64,000 nucleotides of DNA, taken from contig JAFTJF010000012.1 in NCBI GenBank assembly GCA_017456555.1, forward strand, positions 1 to 64,000, read 5' to 3'. This document shows positions 16,568 to 24,610 of this stretch, piece by piece. Position numbers and translations under genes: made by a program. Position 1 is the stretch's first letter, and every line of letters starts with the position of its first letter. Under the pieces are notes generated by a model that was given only the letters and a program-made list of their open reading frames with translations, did no database searches and had not been told where the DNA came from. Source of the stretch: Clostridia bacterium. Lineage in GTDB: Bacteria > Bacillota > Clostridia > TANB77 > CAG-508.

Positions 16568-17698
16568 ATGAAAAATACCAAAAAGATTTTAATTATTTTT
16601 TTGATAACGTTAATTAGTCTTTTAAATTATTCATTTGGAGCTGAACTGCCTAAAGATGTAATTGCAAGTGTTCCAGCAAATACAATTGTTTCTTTAAGTA
16701 GTCAAACTGTAAATACCAAAACAGAATTTTATTTAGTGCTTAATTTATCAAATATAAACTACACAAAATTTAAAGTTGATATAACCAATACAAATAGTTT
16801 AACTGTAGATAAAGTAACAGAAGATGTATCTGGACTTTCTACAAATAATGTTGCAACAAGTTTTATAGTAGATAAAAATTCAATTAATCTTGAAAAATTA
16901 GGTGTTGTATATACCTCACCAGAAGAAGAAACAGTAATAAATTTTTCTGTTAAAATAACAAATTTAGATGAAACTAAAGAAGAAATAAAAACTGATATTT
17001 CAGATTTAGAATTAACAATACAAGGTTTAGAAGAAACTTTAAAAAGTTTAAATGAAATTTTAGGTGGGATAGAAGATACAGAATCAGATTTATATCAATC
17101 AACTCAAAGCTCTATAAAAGAAGCAACAGATGCTATTGGAGCAAAAGAACAAGAAAAAGCAAATTTACAAGAAAAATTAGATAATTTTTCAGAAGGAACT
17201 TCTGGTGAAGCTTCAATAAAAGTTTTAAATGAAAAAACAGAAACAAATATGCCAAATGCTGATGATAAGGAAAATCCTTGGGGTGATAAAGATTCTATGT
17301 TAAGCAAAGAGAAAGAAAAAGAAATGAATGCAAGCATGAAGAAAATGATGGAGCAAATGACTGGTTTAGAAAAAGATCTTCAAAATGCTAATGATAGAAT
17401 TTCAACTTTAACACAAGGAGAAACTTATAAAGGTTCTCAAAACAATTATTTAAAATCTCTAAGCATTACTGGAGTCGAATTCAAAAATGAATTCAAAAAA
17501 ACTACAGCAGATTATTTTGCAAGATTAGAGGATGATGATTTAGAGAAAGTAACAGTAAATGCAGTTGCAGAAGATTCTACTGCAATAGTTACAATATATG
17601 GAAATACTAATTTAGAAGATGGTAAAAATAAAATTTTAATAAATGTTACTGCAGATAATGGTGCAGTTAGAACTTATAGAATTTACCTTACAAAGTAA
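16568..17698 (+). CDS. Secreted coiled-coil protein with C-terminal cadherin-like domain
   Basis: A 376-residue protein with a signal peptide (about 1-23), an N-terminal beta-rich region (about 30-135) of cohesin-like character, two coiled-coil stretches (about 137-215 and 245-285), and a C-terminal domain (about 290-376) that fits the cadherin-like beta-sandwich family (YLKSLSITG, then GKNKILINVTADNG, then YRIYLTK). Methionines are dense in the second coil. It sits between the permease and the second adaptor, so it probably works at the outer face of the exporter, but nothing in the sequence fixes its role. GGAGA upstream of the ATG is the RBS. Confidence 0.75.
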   Translation: MKNTKKILIIFLITLISLLNYSFGAELPKDVIASVPANTIVSLSSQTVNTKTEFYLVLNLSNINYTKFKVDITNTNSLTVDKVTEDVSGLSTNNVATSFIVDKNSINLEKLGVVYTSPEEETVINFSVKITNLDETKEEIKTDISDLELTIQGLEETLKSLNEILGGIEDTESDLYQSTQSSIKEATDAIGAKEQEKANLQEKLDNFSEGTSGEASIKVLNEKTETNMPNADDKENPWGDKDSMLSKEKEKEMNASMKKMMEQMTGLEKDLQNANDRISTLTQGETYKGSQNNYLKSLSITGVEFKNEFKKTTADYFARLEDDDLEKVTVNAVAEDSTAIVTIYGNTNLEDGKNKILINVTADNGAVRTYRIYLTK

Positions 17699-17722
17699 TT
17701 AATATAAATTTTAAACAAATAG

Positions 17723-17758
17723 AAAGGAATATGTTAAAAACATATATTAAAGATTATG
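17723..17758 (+). promoter_or_regulatory. Separated RBS, hairpin and start codon of the second adaptor gene
   Basis: AAAGGA (17723-17728) lies 27 bases before the ATG at 17756, too far for normal initiation. A 7-base stem (17729-17735 with 17739-17745, loop AAA) sits exactly between, which would leave about 10 bases from RBS to ATG when folded. Confidence 0.45.
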
Positions 17759-18748
17759 AAAAAAGAAAAAAATCCAGTTACAATTGCAATTATTGTTTTG
17801 GCAATTGTACTAATTGCAATTATAGTTTTATATGTTAATCCATTTGGAAATTCATCAAACACAGGAAATACAGAACAAACTTCTATTACAAATCAAGCAA
17901 CAGCAAGTATTCAAACAATAGAAAATACATTATCTAGTTCTGGCCAAGTTAGTTCAGGACTAACAGAAAATCAATATCTACATACAGGATATTATTTTGA
18001 AGAATTTTTAGTTGAAGAAAATGTTTTAGTAGAAGAAGGTGCCAATATAATTGAATATACAAATGGAACATATTTAACAGCACCTTATGATTGTGTAGTA
18101 ATAGAAACAAACCTTCCAAATGAAGATGAAATATGTTCATCAAGTCATTATATTCAAATTAGTTCTACAGAAACTTTATGTATGAGCTTAAGTGTTAGTG
18201 AAACTGACATAAATAAAATAGAAGTGGGAGACACTGTTGATATAACAATGACAGCATCTGGCGAACAAATTGAAGGATTTATAACTTCAGTTTCAGAAGT
18301 AGGAAGTTATAGTTCAAGTGGTTCTTATTTTACAGCAGTAGTTACTTTTGATAATAATGGAAATCAAAAAATAGGAATGTCTGCTACTTGTGAAATTATA
18401 ATCGAAAGTGCAGAAGATGTTGTAGCAGTCCCAGTTGAAGCAATTCAAACTTCAGATGAAGGAAAATATGTAATAGTAATAAATGATGATGGAACAACTA
18501 CAAATACAATTGTTGAAACAGGAATATCAAGTGATGCATATATAGAAATTAAATCTGGTATAACAGAAAATACAAAAGTTCAAGTTGTAGAATCCACAGA
18601 TAGTTCTTCTAGTTCATTTGGTGATAGAATGAATGGAAGAGGAGGAAATTTCGAAGGTTTCTCAGGAGGCGGAGGAATGCAAGGAGGAATGCCATCAGGT
18701 GGTAGTATGCCAAGTATGCCTTCTGGTGGAATGCCAAATATGCCATAA
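17756..18748 (+). CDS. ABC exporter adaptor subunit, HlyD/MacA-like (second paralog)
   Basis: A 330-residue paralog of the adaptor at 13724: membrane helix (about 8-27), the same YTNGTY(V/L)TAPYDCV lipoyl-like strand, the same cysteine pair (113 and 127, spacing 14), the same KIGMSATC barrel strand and the same ending pattern, followed by a Gly/Met/Pro-rich tail rich in SGG and MPS units. It probably arose by duplication within the operon. Two different adaptors for one ATPase-permease pair could form a hetero-oligomer or serve different partners. The start is the ATG beyond the hairpin; no other in-frame start fits better. Confidence 0.85.
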   Translation: MKKEKNPVTIAIIVLAIVLIAIIVLYVNPFGNSSNTGNTEQTSITNQATASIQTIENTLSSSGQVSSGLTENQYLHTGYYFEEFLVEENVLVEEGANIIEYTNGTYLTAPYDCVVIETNLPNEDEICSSSHYIQISSTETLCMSLSVSETDINKIEVGDTVDITMTASGEQIEGFITSVSEVGSYSSSGSYFTAVVTFDNNGNQKIGMSATCEIIIESAEDVVAVPVEAIQTSDEGKYVIVINDDGTTTNTIVETGISSDAYIEIKSGITENTKVQVVESTDSSSSSFGDRMNGRGGNFEGFSGGGGMQGGMPSGGSMPSMPSGGMPNMP

Positions 18749-18769
18749 CTTAAAATCCCTATAGATTAA

Positions 18770-18825
18770 AGAATATATTTTTCAAGTTTGTAACAAAAAT
18801 CTTGGAAAATATATTCTCTTTTTTT
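18770..18825 (+). terminator. Terminator of the exporter operon
   Basis: A 17-base stem with one G-T pair (18770-18786 with 18801-18817), loop 14 bases, then a T run at 18819-18825. Confidence 0.88.
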
Positions 18826-18876
18826 CTAATTAAGTATATAATACAAATAGATTTTGTAAAGGAAAGTAAAAAACTA

Positions 18877-20169
18877 ATGAGGAATAAAAGTTATTTAGTA
18901 CCATTATTAGGTTTTGTCCTAATAAGTATCATAGGAGCTGTTGTTCTGTGCTTACCGATTTGTAATAAAGCAGAAATAACTTTTCACGAAGCGTTTTATG
19001 CATCTGTTTCAACCGTTACGGGAACAGCACTTTTAAAGACTCCTATAGTAGAACAATTTAGTGTTATTGGACAAATTGTTATATTAATGCTAATGGAAGT
19101 TGGAGCTTTAGGATTTATTGTTTTCATTTCTTATTTCTGGGCAAAAAGAAATAAAAAAATGAAAATGTCAGATATTATAATGGTAAATGATAATACTGGT
19201 GGAGATAATAATTATAATACTATTAAAGAACATTCAATGTTTGTTTTTAATTTAGTATTAAGAGTACAAATTATTGGAGCTGTATTATTAGGTATTAGAT
19301 TTATACCAGAGTTTGGCTTAATAAAAGGAATATGGTATGGAATATTCCATTCAATATCTGCATTTACAAATGTAGGCTATGATATTATAGGAACAAGTAG
19401 TTTGTATAATTATAAATCAGACATATATTTACAAATAGTTTTAATGATATTAATGCTTTTGGGAAGTATTGGTATATTTGCAATAGAAGACCTAAAGAAA
19501 CATAAATTTAAAAGTTTTAATAAGCTTAGATTACAAACAAAAATTATATTAGTATATTCTTTGATTTTTACACTTGTACCAGCTATTTTACTTAAGATTT
19601 TTGAACCACAAATGTCAATCTTAAATAGCTTGTTTATGGCACTAACAGCTCGTTCAGCTGGTTTTACACTAATAAATTTAGAATCATTTTCTATTGCTAG
19701 CAAATTATTGTTAATAGTAGTAATGTTTATAGGTGGTTCACCAGCATCTACTGCGGGTGGTATGAGAGTTATAGTACCAGCAATAATATTTTCAACTGTA
19801 ATTTCAACTTTGAGAGGAAGAGAAAATACAGTTATGTTTTGGAAAAAGATTCCAAATATTGTAGTAAGAAAAGCATTTGCAATATTTATAATATTTTTAA
19901 TGTTATCAATTTTGGCTAGTATGTTACTTGCTTATTGTAATAAAGAAGTAACTTTATTAGAAGTGATTTTTGAAACTGTTTCAGCATTAACAAATGCAGG
20001 GCTTGCAGTTGCAGAAACTACAAGTGTAAATGCAATTGGAGATTGGTTATTATTAATATTAATGTTTATTGGAAGAATAGGACCAATTGCTATGGTAATG
20101 GCATTTGTCCATGATGAACCAGTGGACAAGCTAGTTGATTATCCAACAGAAAATGTAATGTTATACTAA
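18877..20169 (+). CDS. ktrB: Potassium uptake transporter subunit KtrB/TrkH
   Basis: Ion-translocating subunit of a Ktr-type K+/Na+ symporter. Four pore-loop repeats are visible: TVTGTAL, SAFTNVGYD, TARSAGFT and SALTNAGLA, each with the selectivity glycine. The 430 residues span about eight to ten membrane helices. An upstream in-frame ATG at 18802 is rejected because it lies inside the preceding terminator and before a TATAAT (18837-18842). The ATG at 18877 has GGAAAG at 18861-18866. The following gene encodes its nucleotide-binding partner, 13 bases downstream. Confidence 0.93.
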   Translation: MRNKSYLVPLLGFVLISIIGAVVLCLPICNKAEITFHEAFYASVSTVTGTALLKTPIVEQFSVIGQIVILMLMEVGALGFIVFISYFWAKRNKKMKMSDIIMVNDNTGGDNNYNTIKEHSMFVFNLVLRVQIIGAVLLGIRFIPEFGLIKGIWYGIFHSISAFTNVGYDIIGTSSLYNYKSDIYLQIVLMILMLLGSIGIFAIEDLKKHKFKSFNKLRLQTKIILVYSLIFTLVPAILLKIFEPQMSILNSLFMALTARSAGFTLINLESFSIASKLLLIVVMFIGGSPASTAGGMRVIVPAIIFSTVISTLRGRENTVMFWKKIPNIVVRKAFAIFIIFLMLSILASMLLAYCNKEVTLLEVIFETVSALTNAGLAVAETTSVNAIGDWLLLILMFIGRIGPIAMVMAFVHDEPVDKLVDYPTENVMLY

Positions 20170-20182
20170 AGGAGAATGTTTA

Positions 20183-20599
20183 ATGAAAAAACAATGTATT
20201 ATAGTAGGACTTGGAAAATATGGAAAAACAATTGCTAAAAAGTTAAGCGATTCTAAAATAGAGGTTTTAGCGGTTGATTCTGATATGCATATTGTAGAAG
20301 AAGTAGCTCCATATGTTACAAAAGCAGTATGTATAGATGTAACTTCAGAAGATGCATGGGAACAATTACCAATAAAAGATTTTGATATAGGAGTTGTCTG
20401 TTTTGGTGAAAATTTATCTGCAAGTATATTATCTTGTATGATTCTTCAAGAACGTGGAGTAAAATATATTATAGCAAAAGCCGGAAATAAACTTCACAAA
20501 AATATTTTGAATAGATTAAATATAGATGAGGTTGTTTTTCCAGAAGAATTTGTGGGAGAAACAACTGCTGAAAATATTTTGAATTTAGAAGTTGAATAA
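20183..20599 (+). CDS. RCK_N-only potassium channel regulator (KtrA-like, lacks RCK_C)
   Basis: Cytosolic gating partner for KtrB. The 138 residues hold one Rossmann RCK_N (TrkA_N) domain: GxGxxG at 9-14 (GLGKYG) and the acidic end of strand 2 (VDSD near 30-33) for the adenine nucleotide. Typical KtrA is about 220 residues with a C-terminal RCK_C domain that binds cyclic di-AMP. Here the frame stops after the RCK_N domain with no continuation in other frames, so the ligand-sensing half is absent. GGAGAA precedes the ATG. Whether it still forms the octameric ring is unknown. Confidence 0.85.
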   Translation: MKKQCIIVGLGKYGKTIAKKLSDSKIEVLAVDSDMHIVEEVAPYVTKAVCIDVTSEDAWEQLPIKDFDIGVVCFGENLSASILSCMILQERGVKYIIAKAGNKLHKNILNRLNIDEVVFPEEFVGETTAENILNLEVE

Positions 20600-20675
20600 A
20601 ACATATATTAATGATAGAATAAACAAATATTGTAAAAGAGAGGAGTTTAGATATTAATATCTAGAAATAAAGAAG

Positions 20676-21197
20676 ATGAGCGAAAAAATAGTAGGTGCAA
20701 TGATAGGAGCATTTGGAGGATTAACTTCAATTGCTTATGGAAAAGAGATATTGGTTTTTATAATTTCTTTAATGCCAATACTTGAATTAAGAGGTGGTAT
20801 ATTAGCAGCAGCTTTATTGGGGTTAGATCCACTTCCAGGTTATATAATTAGTATTATAGGAAATGTACTTCCAGTACCATTTATTTTATTATTAATAACA
20901 AAAATTTTAGCATGGATGAGAAATAGTAAAGTTAATCTTTTCAACAAAGTTGCTAATTGGTTAGATGAAAAAGTAGAAAAACATAAAGGTCAAATAGAAA
21001 AATATGGTTACTGGGGAGTTGTAATATTTGTTGGAATTCCACTTCCAGGAACAGGAGCTTGGACAGGATCTTTAATAGCATCTGTACTTAATATGGAGAA
21101 AAAGAAAACTTTTGTTGCAGTTTTAGCAGGAATAGTTATGGCAAGTGTAATAATGATGCTTTTATCATATGGTCTTTTAGCAAACTTAATCCATTAA
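20676..21197 (+). CDS. COG2426 family small membrane protein (putative small multidrug export protein)
   Basis: A 173-residue membrane protein that matches the Sm_multidrug_ex/COG2426 family: an N-terminal re-entrant or helical segment, ISLMPILELRGGILAAALLG, ISIIGNVLPVPFILLL, a conserved cytosolic helix (VNLFNKVANWLDEKVEKHK), and VIFVGIPLPGTGAWTGSLIAS. The conserved ELRGG and PLPGTGAW motifs are the family signature and resemble DedA/VTT-like repeats. The transport role in the family name is poorly supported experimentally. It follows the potassium genes on the same strand and ends at a strong terminator. Confidence 0.85.
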   Translation: MSEKIVGAMIGAFGGLTSIAYGKEILVFIISLMPILELRGGILAAALLGLDPLPGYIISIIGNVLPVPFILLLITKILAWMRNSKVNLFNKVANWLDEKVEKHKGQIEKYGYWGVVIFVGIPLPGTGAWTGSLIASVLNMEKKKTFVAVLAGIVMASVIMMLLSYGLLANLIH

Positions 21198-21201
21198 AAA
21201 T

Positions 21202-21245
21202 AAAACACTTTAGATTTAGGAAACTAAATTTAAAGTGTTTTTTTG
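21202..21245 (+). terminator. Strong terminator after the COG2426 gene
   Basis: A stem of about 17-19 pairs (from 21202 to 21241) capped by a GAAA loop at 21220-21223, followed by T residues. Confidence 0.93.
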
Positions 21246-21323
21246 TTTGTTAATATATAGGAAATGTACAAAAAGATTTGATGAAAAATACACCTAGCCA
21301 AAGAAATTGGATTTTATGATATA

Positions 21324-21352
21324 TTGAAAAAATCTAAAAAATGTGTTATTAT
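21324..21352 (+). promoter_or_regulatory. Promoter of the DUF1836 regulator gene
   Basis: TTGAAA (21324-21329), 17-base spacer, TATTAT (21347-21352) with a TGT extension. The tandem repeat at 21349-21382 overlaps its -10 box and transcription start. Confidence 0.7.
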
Positions 21353-21382
21353 ATAGCATATCAAGTTATATAGCATATCAAG
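21349..21382 (+). repeat. Perfect 17-base tandem repeat at a promoter (candidate operator)
   Basis: TTATATAGCATATCAAG occurs twice without a gap (21349-21365 and 21366-21382). It overlaps the -10 box and covers the likely transcription start of the DUF1836 gene, so it is well placed to be an operator bound by a repressor, possibly the encoded protein. Confidence 0.75.
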
Positions 21383-21400
21383 AAAAAAGAGGTATTAATA

Positions 21401-21943
21401 ATGTCAAAAAATGAAAAAAAATTTGAAGATTATTTTACAATAATAAAACATAAATTACCATATTGGGATGAGCTACCAGAAATCGATTTATATATGGACC
21501 AAGTTGTCGCATTAATGGAAAGATATATGTCATTTCATAAAACAGATGAAAATACAAAAATCATCACAAATTCAATGATAAACAACTATGTAAAACTTGG
21601 AATAATGCCAGCACCAATAAAGAAAAGATATTCAAGAGAACATATAGCTTATTTAATTATAATTTGCTGTTTAAAGCAAGCATTACCAATTTCAGATATA
21701 AAAGATTTAATAGAAAGTAGAGTAAAAAGAACATCAATAGAAGAAACATTAAATTTCTTTAGTGATTTATATGATTCTGTATTTAATACAGTAGTTGCTA
21801 TAGGAAAAAAATATAGCCAAAGAAATTTAGATGAAGATTCATTATTTACAGACACAGCATTATACTTAGCAATGGGGTCAAGCAGTAGTAAATATATTGC
21901 TTCTCAAATAGTAGAATTAAATAAGAGTGAAAATAAAGAATAA
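21401..21943 (+). CDS. DUF1836 domain protein (probable DNA-binding regulator)
   Basis: A 180-residue protein matching DUF1836: LPYWDELPEIDLYMDQVVALM, then TNSMINNYVKLGIMPAPIKKRYSREHIAYLI, a MerR-like winged helix layout (a helix-turn-helix with NNYVK.G and the YSREHIAYL strand/helix) and a following helical segment (CLKQALPISDIKDLI). By analogy with MerR-type folds it should bind DNA. It has its own promoter with a tandem repeat over the start site, consistent with autoregulation. AGAGG precedes the ATG. Targets are not evident. Confidence 0.85.
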   Translation: MSKNEKKFEDYFTIIKHKLPYWDELPEIDLYMDQVVALMERYMSFHKTDENTKIITNSMINNYVKLGIMPAPIKKRYSREHIAYLIIICCLKQALPISDIKDLIESRVKRTSIEETLNFFSDLYDSVFNTVVAIGKKYSQRNLDEDSLFTDTALYLAMGSSSSKYIASQIVELNKSENKE

Positions 21944-21956
21944 CAGAGTAATGAAA

Positions 21957-21988
21957 GTAGGTTGAGAAATCAGCCTATTTTTGTTTTT
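21957..21988 (+). terminator. Terminator after the DUF1836 gene
   Basis: Eight-base stem with one G-T pair (21958-21965 with 21970-21977), GAAA loop, then a T-rich tail. Confidence 0.85.
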
Positions 21989-22026
21989 ATGTAGAAAAAT
22001 AGAATATTAATATTTAATTAATGCAG

Positions 22027-22054
22027 TTGAAAAAAATGGGATTAATGATAAAAT
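22027..22054 (+). promoter_or_regulatory. Promoter of the low-molecular-weight phosphatase gene
   Basis: TTGAAA (22027-22032), 16-base spacer, TAAAAT (22049-22054) with a TGA extension. It overlaps the upstream in-frame ATG at 22021 and so supports the later start. Confidence 0.65.
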
Positions 22055-22077
22055 ATAAGGGTATAGGAGAGAAGAAT

Positions 22078-22530
22078 ATGATAAAAGTAATGTTCGTATG
22101 TTTAGGAAATATATGTCGTTCACCTATGGCTGAATTTTTTTTAAAAGATTTAGTAAGAAAACAAGGCTTAGAGAGTGAATTTTATATAGAATCAAGTGCT
22201 ACAAGCTACGAAGAAGTTGGAAATGATGTACATTATGGAACTGTTAGGAAATTAAATTCTGTAGGAATTCCAGTTGAACATAGAGAAGCAAAAAGATTAA
22301 GTAAAAGTGATTATGACAAATTTGACTATATATTAGGAATGGAAGAATCTAATATAAGAAATATATTAAGAATTGTTGGACAAGATAATGATAATAAAGT
22401 ATATAGATTATTGGATTTTTCAGATAATCCAAGAGATATTGCAGATCCTTGGTATACAGGGAATTTTGATAAAACTTATGAAGATATATTAGAAGGATGT
22501 AAAGCTTTTTTAGAAAAAGTAATATCTTAA
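22078..22530 (+). CDS. Low-molecular-weight protein tyrosine phosphatase
   Basis: A 150-residue cytosolic phosphatase. The catalytic P-loop CLGNICRS starts at Cys8, with Arg14 binding phosphate, and the general acid is Asp123 in DPWYTGNF. Length is typical. The start at 22078 follows AGGAGAG; the frame extends upstream to 22021, but that ATG lies within the promoter. Homologs act on tyrosine or arginine phosphates; nothing here distinguishes them. The GT51 gene follows about 70 bases downstream. Confidence 0.93.
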   Translation: MIKVMFVCLGNICRSPMAEFFLKDLVRKQGLESEFYIESSATSYEEVGNDVHYGTVRKLNSVGIPVEHREAKRLSKSDYDKFDYILGMEESNIRNILRIVGQDNDNKVYRLLDFSDNPRDIADPWYTGNFDKTYEDILEGCKAFLEKVIS

Positions 22531-22603
22531 AATTCATTAATTTATTCAATAGATATAACTATCTAGATTTCAAAAGATAATATGCTAAGAGAGGAGGAAA
22601 CAT

Positions 22604-23314
22604 ATGATAAAATTTATAAAAAGATTATTGTTATTAGTAATTATTGCTATTATTGCAGTGGCTGGAGTGTTTATATACCAAGGCTATCAATTATATGAAG
22701 AAGCAATAAATGAAACAAGTATTAGTGAAAAAATAGAAGAAATAAAAAATGAAAAAACAAATTATATAGAATACGAGAATTTACCAGAAGATTATATAAA
22801 TGCAATTGTTGCAGTAGAAGATAGACGTTTTTTTGAGCACAATGGAGTTGATATAATTTCAATTGCAAGAGCAATTATAAAAGATATTCAAACAATGAGT
22901 TTAGCAGAAGGTGGAAGTACAATAACTCAACAACTTGCTAAAAATACATATTTTACTCAAAGAAAAGAATTAACCAGAAAAATAGCAGAAGTATTTATGG
23001 CTTTTGAATATGAGAAAGCTTGTACAAAAGAAGAAATTTTAGAATTATATGTAAATACTATATATTTTGGTGATGGATATTATTGTGTTTATGATGCAGC
23101 ACAAGGCTATTTTGAAAAAGAACCAAAAGATATGAATTTATATGAATCTACTCTTTTAGCTGGAATACCAAATGCACCATCAGTTTATGCACCAACAAAG
23201 AATCCAGAACTTGCAAAACAAAGACAAGCTCAGGTTTTGAGTAAAATGGTAAAATACAAATATTTAACACAAGAAGAGGCAGACAAAATATTAAGTGAAG
23301 ATATGTTTAAATAA
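22604..23314 (+). CDS. Monofunctional peptidoglycan transglycosylase (GT51)
   Basis: Polymerises lipid II into glycan strands. A 236-residue protein with an N-terminal membrane helix (about 6-28) and a GT51 domain: catalytic Glu72 in VAVEDRRFFEHNG, then GGSTITQQLAKN, the KEEILELYVNTIYFG motif, and YESTLLAGIPNAPS. There is no transpeptidase domain and no truncation, so it is an MtgA/Sgt-type enzyme. AGAGGAGG precedes the ATG. It ends at a bidirectional terminator shared with the convergent mscL. Confidence 0.95.
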   Translation: MIKFIKRLLLLVIIAIIAVAGVFIYQGYQLYEEAINETSISEKIEEIKNEKTNYIEYENLPEDYINAIVAVEDRRFFEHNGVDIISIARAIIKDIQTMSLAEGGSTITQQLAKNTYFTQRKELTRKIAEVFMAFEYEKACTKEEILELYVNTIYFGDGYYCVYDAAQGYFEKEPKDMNLYESTLLAGIPNAPSVYAPTKNPELAKQRQAQVLSKMVKYKYLTQEEADKILSEDMFK

Positions 23315-23342
23315 AAAACTTCCTGTAAAAAGGAAGTTTTTT
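23313..23342. terminator. Bidirectional terminator between GT51 gene and mscL
   Basis: Twelve-base perfect stem (23313-23324 with 23331-23342), six-base loop, A-rich on one side and T-rich on the other, serving both convergent genes. Confidence 0.9.
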
Positions 23343-23346
23343 GTTA

Positions 23347-23817
23347 TTATTTTGATTCAACTTTTTCAAGTTCAGATGTACAGTGTGCACATCTTGTTGC
23401 TTTATAGGGAATTTCACTATAGCAGAATGGGCAGATTTTTACAGTTGGCTCTGGAGCTGGTTCTTCTTTTTTGGTTCTACCTAATTTTTTGTTGATTTTT
23501 TCAACTTGTCCTAAACTAATTGCTTCCATTTTTTTGCTAAGTTTATTCATATATGTAATTGCTAAGAATATTGAGAAAGCTATTATTAAAAAGTTTACTA
23601 TTGCTGTTATAAAGTTTCCATATTTAATTGATGCTTCTCCAACAGTAAACATCATATCTGAAAAGTCTACTTTTCCAGTAATAATTGATATTGCAGGCAT
23701 TATAATATCATTTACTAAAGAATTGATAATTGATTGGAATGCACCACCTATTACAACACCGACAGCTAAGTCCATAATATTGCCTTTTGTTGCAAATTTT
23801 TTGAATTCTTTTAACAT
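23347..23817 (-). CDS. mscL: Large-conductance mechanosensitive channel MscL with C-terminal zinc ribbon
   Basis: Opens under membrane tension to release solutes after osmotic down-shock. The family N-terminus is intact (FKKFATKGNIMDLAVGVVIGGAF), two membrane helices are at about 15-45 and 68-90, and the cytosolic bundle helix follows. A C-terminal extension carries a zinc-ribbon pattern, Cys129, 132, 143, 146 (CPFC and CAHC), a variation known in some Firmicutes. RBS is GGAGG on the minus strand (near 23822-23828). Its promoter (23854-23882) faces away from the DJ-1 gene. Confidence 0.95.
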   Translation of the reverse strand: MLKEFKKFATKGNIMDLAVGVVIGGAFQSIINSLVNDIIMPAISIITGKVDFSDMMFTVGEASIKYGNFITAIVNFLIIAFSIFLAITYMNKLSKKMEAISLGQVEKINKKLGRTKKEEPAPEPTVKICPFCYSEIPYKATRCAHCTSELEKVESK

Positions 23818-23853
23818 AAGAACCTCCTAAATTTATTGATTTTCTTCAAAAAA

Positions 23854-23882
23854 TTTATATAACAGTTGTCGATTTTTGTCAA
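23854..23882 (-). promoter_or_regulatory. mscL promoter
   Basis: On the minus strand TTGACA (23882-23877), 17-base spacer, TATAAA (23859-23854). Confidence 0.7.
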
Positions 23883-23933
23883 TAATAAATAACAATTTGT
23901 AGAGTCATTATTTATTAATATGAAATAAAATGA

Positions 23934-23939
23934 TATAAT
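23934..23939 (+). promoter_or_regulatory. -10 box of the DJ-1 family gene
   Basis: TATAAT preceded by TGA (extended -10). The -35 region (TTTATT) is poor, as is common for extended -10 promoters. Confidence 0.5.
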
Positions 23940-23971
23940 GAATTCGAAAAAAAGAATATTAGGAGGTAGAA

Positions 23972-24538
23972 ATGAAGAAAGTTGCAGTATTTTTAGCAGA
24001 AGGCTTTGAAGAAATTGAAGCATTAACAGTTGTTGATGTTGTAAGAAGAGCTGGTATGCAATGTGATATGGTTTCAATTAAAGATGAAGATGTAAAAGGT
24101 GCTCATAAAGTTGTTGTAAAATCAGATAAAAAATTATCTGATGAAATAAAAGAATATGATATGATTGTTTTTCCAGGAGGATTACCTGGGGCAGACAACT
24201 TAGCAAAAGATGAAAAAGTATTAGAATTAGTTAGATATTTTAACAATGAGAAAAAATATATAGCAGCAATTTGCGCTTCTCCAGCAATGGTTTTATCAGC
24301 TGCAGGAATAGAAGAAAATAGATATATAACAGCATATCCTGGAGAAGATTTTGAAGCTATGCTTGATAAAGCAAATTATGTAGAAGAACTAGTTGTAGTA
24401 GATGAAAATCTTATTACAAGTAGAGGACCTGCAACAACATTATTATTTGCTTATAAAATTGTAGATGTTTTAGGTGGAGATAGCGAGAGCTTAAAAGAAG
24501 GTATGCTTTGGAATGCTGTTGAGGATGAAAAAGAATAA
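23972..24538 (+). CDS. DJ-1/PfpI family protein (YajL/ThiJ-like)
   Basis: A 188-residue protein of the DJ-1 superfamily. The conserved nucleophile is Cys101 in the elbow AAICASP, the partner Glu is in GFEEIEA (about 11-17), and ITSRGPATTLLFAYKIV matches the C-terminal family block. Members are protein/nucleotide deglycases, glyoxalases or chaperones, and the exact activity cannot be read from sequence. AGGAGG precedes the ATG. The ldh promoter begins at its stop codon. Confidence 0.9.
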   Translation: MKKVAVFLAEGFEEIEALTVVDVVRRAGMQCDMVSIKDEDVKGAHKVVVKSDKKLSDEIKEYDMIVFPGGLPGADNLAKDEKVLELVRYFNNEKKYIAAICASPAMVLSAAGIEENRYITAYPGEDFEAMLDKANYVEELVVVDENLITSRGPATTLLFAYKIVDVLGGDSESLKEGMLWNAVEDEKE

Positions 24539-24539
24539 C

Positions 24540-24568
24540 TTGAAGTGAACGAAAAAAAGTGTTATAAT
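24540..24568 (+). promoter_or_regulatory. ldh promoter
   Basis: TTGAAG (24540-24545), 17-base spacer, TATAAT (24563-24568) with a TGT extension. Confidence 0.8.
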
Positions 24569-24610
24569 TTATAGCCGAAAGAAAACTAAAACAAAAGGGA
24601 GAAATAAATT

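Noticed and set aside
18802-18876. 25-residue N-terminal extension of KtrB from the ATG at 18802
   Set aside because: This ATG lies inside the preceding operon's terminator and upstream of a TATAAT. The ATG at 18877 has a proper RBS and begins with the normal KtrB N-terminus.
22021-22077. 19-residue extension of the low-molecular-weight phosphatase
   Set aside because: The extension overlaps the promoter (22027-22054) and has no RBS; the catalytic loop is normally within the first 15 residues, as with the start at 22078.
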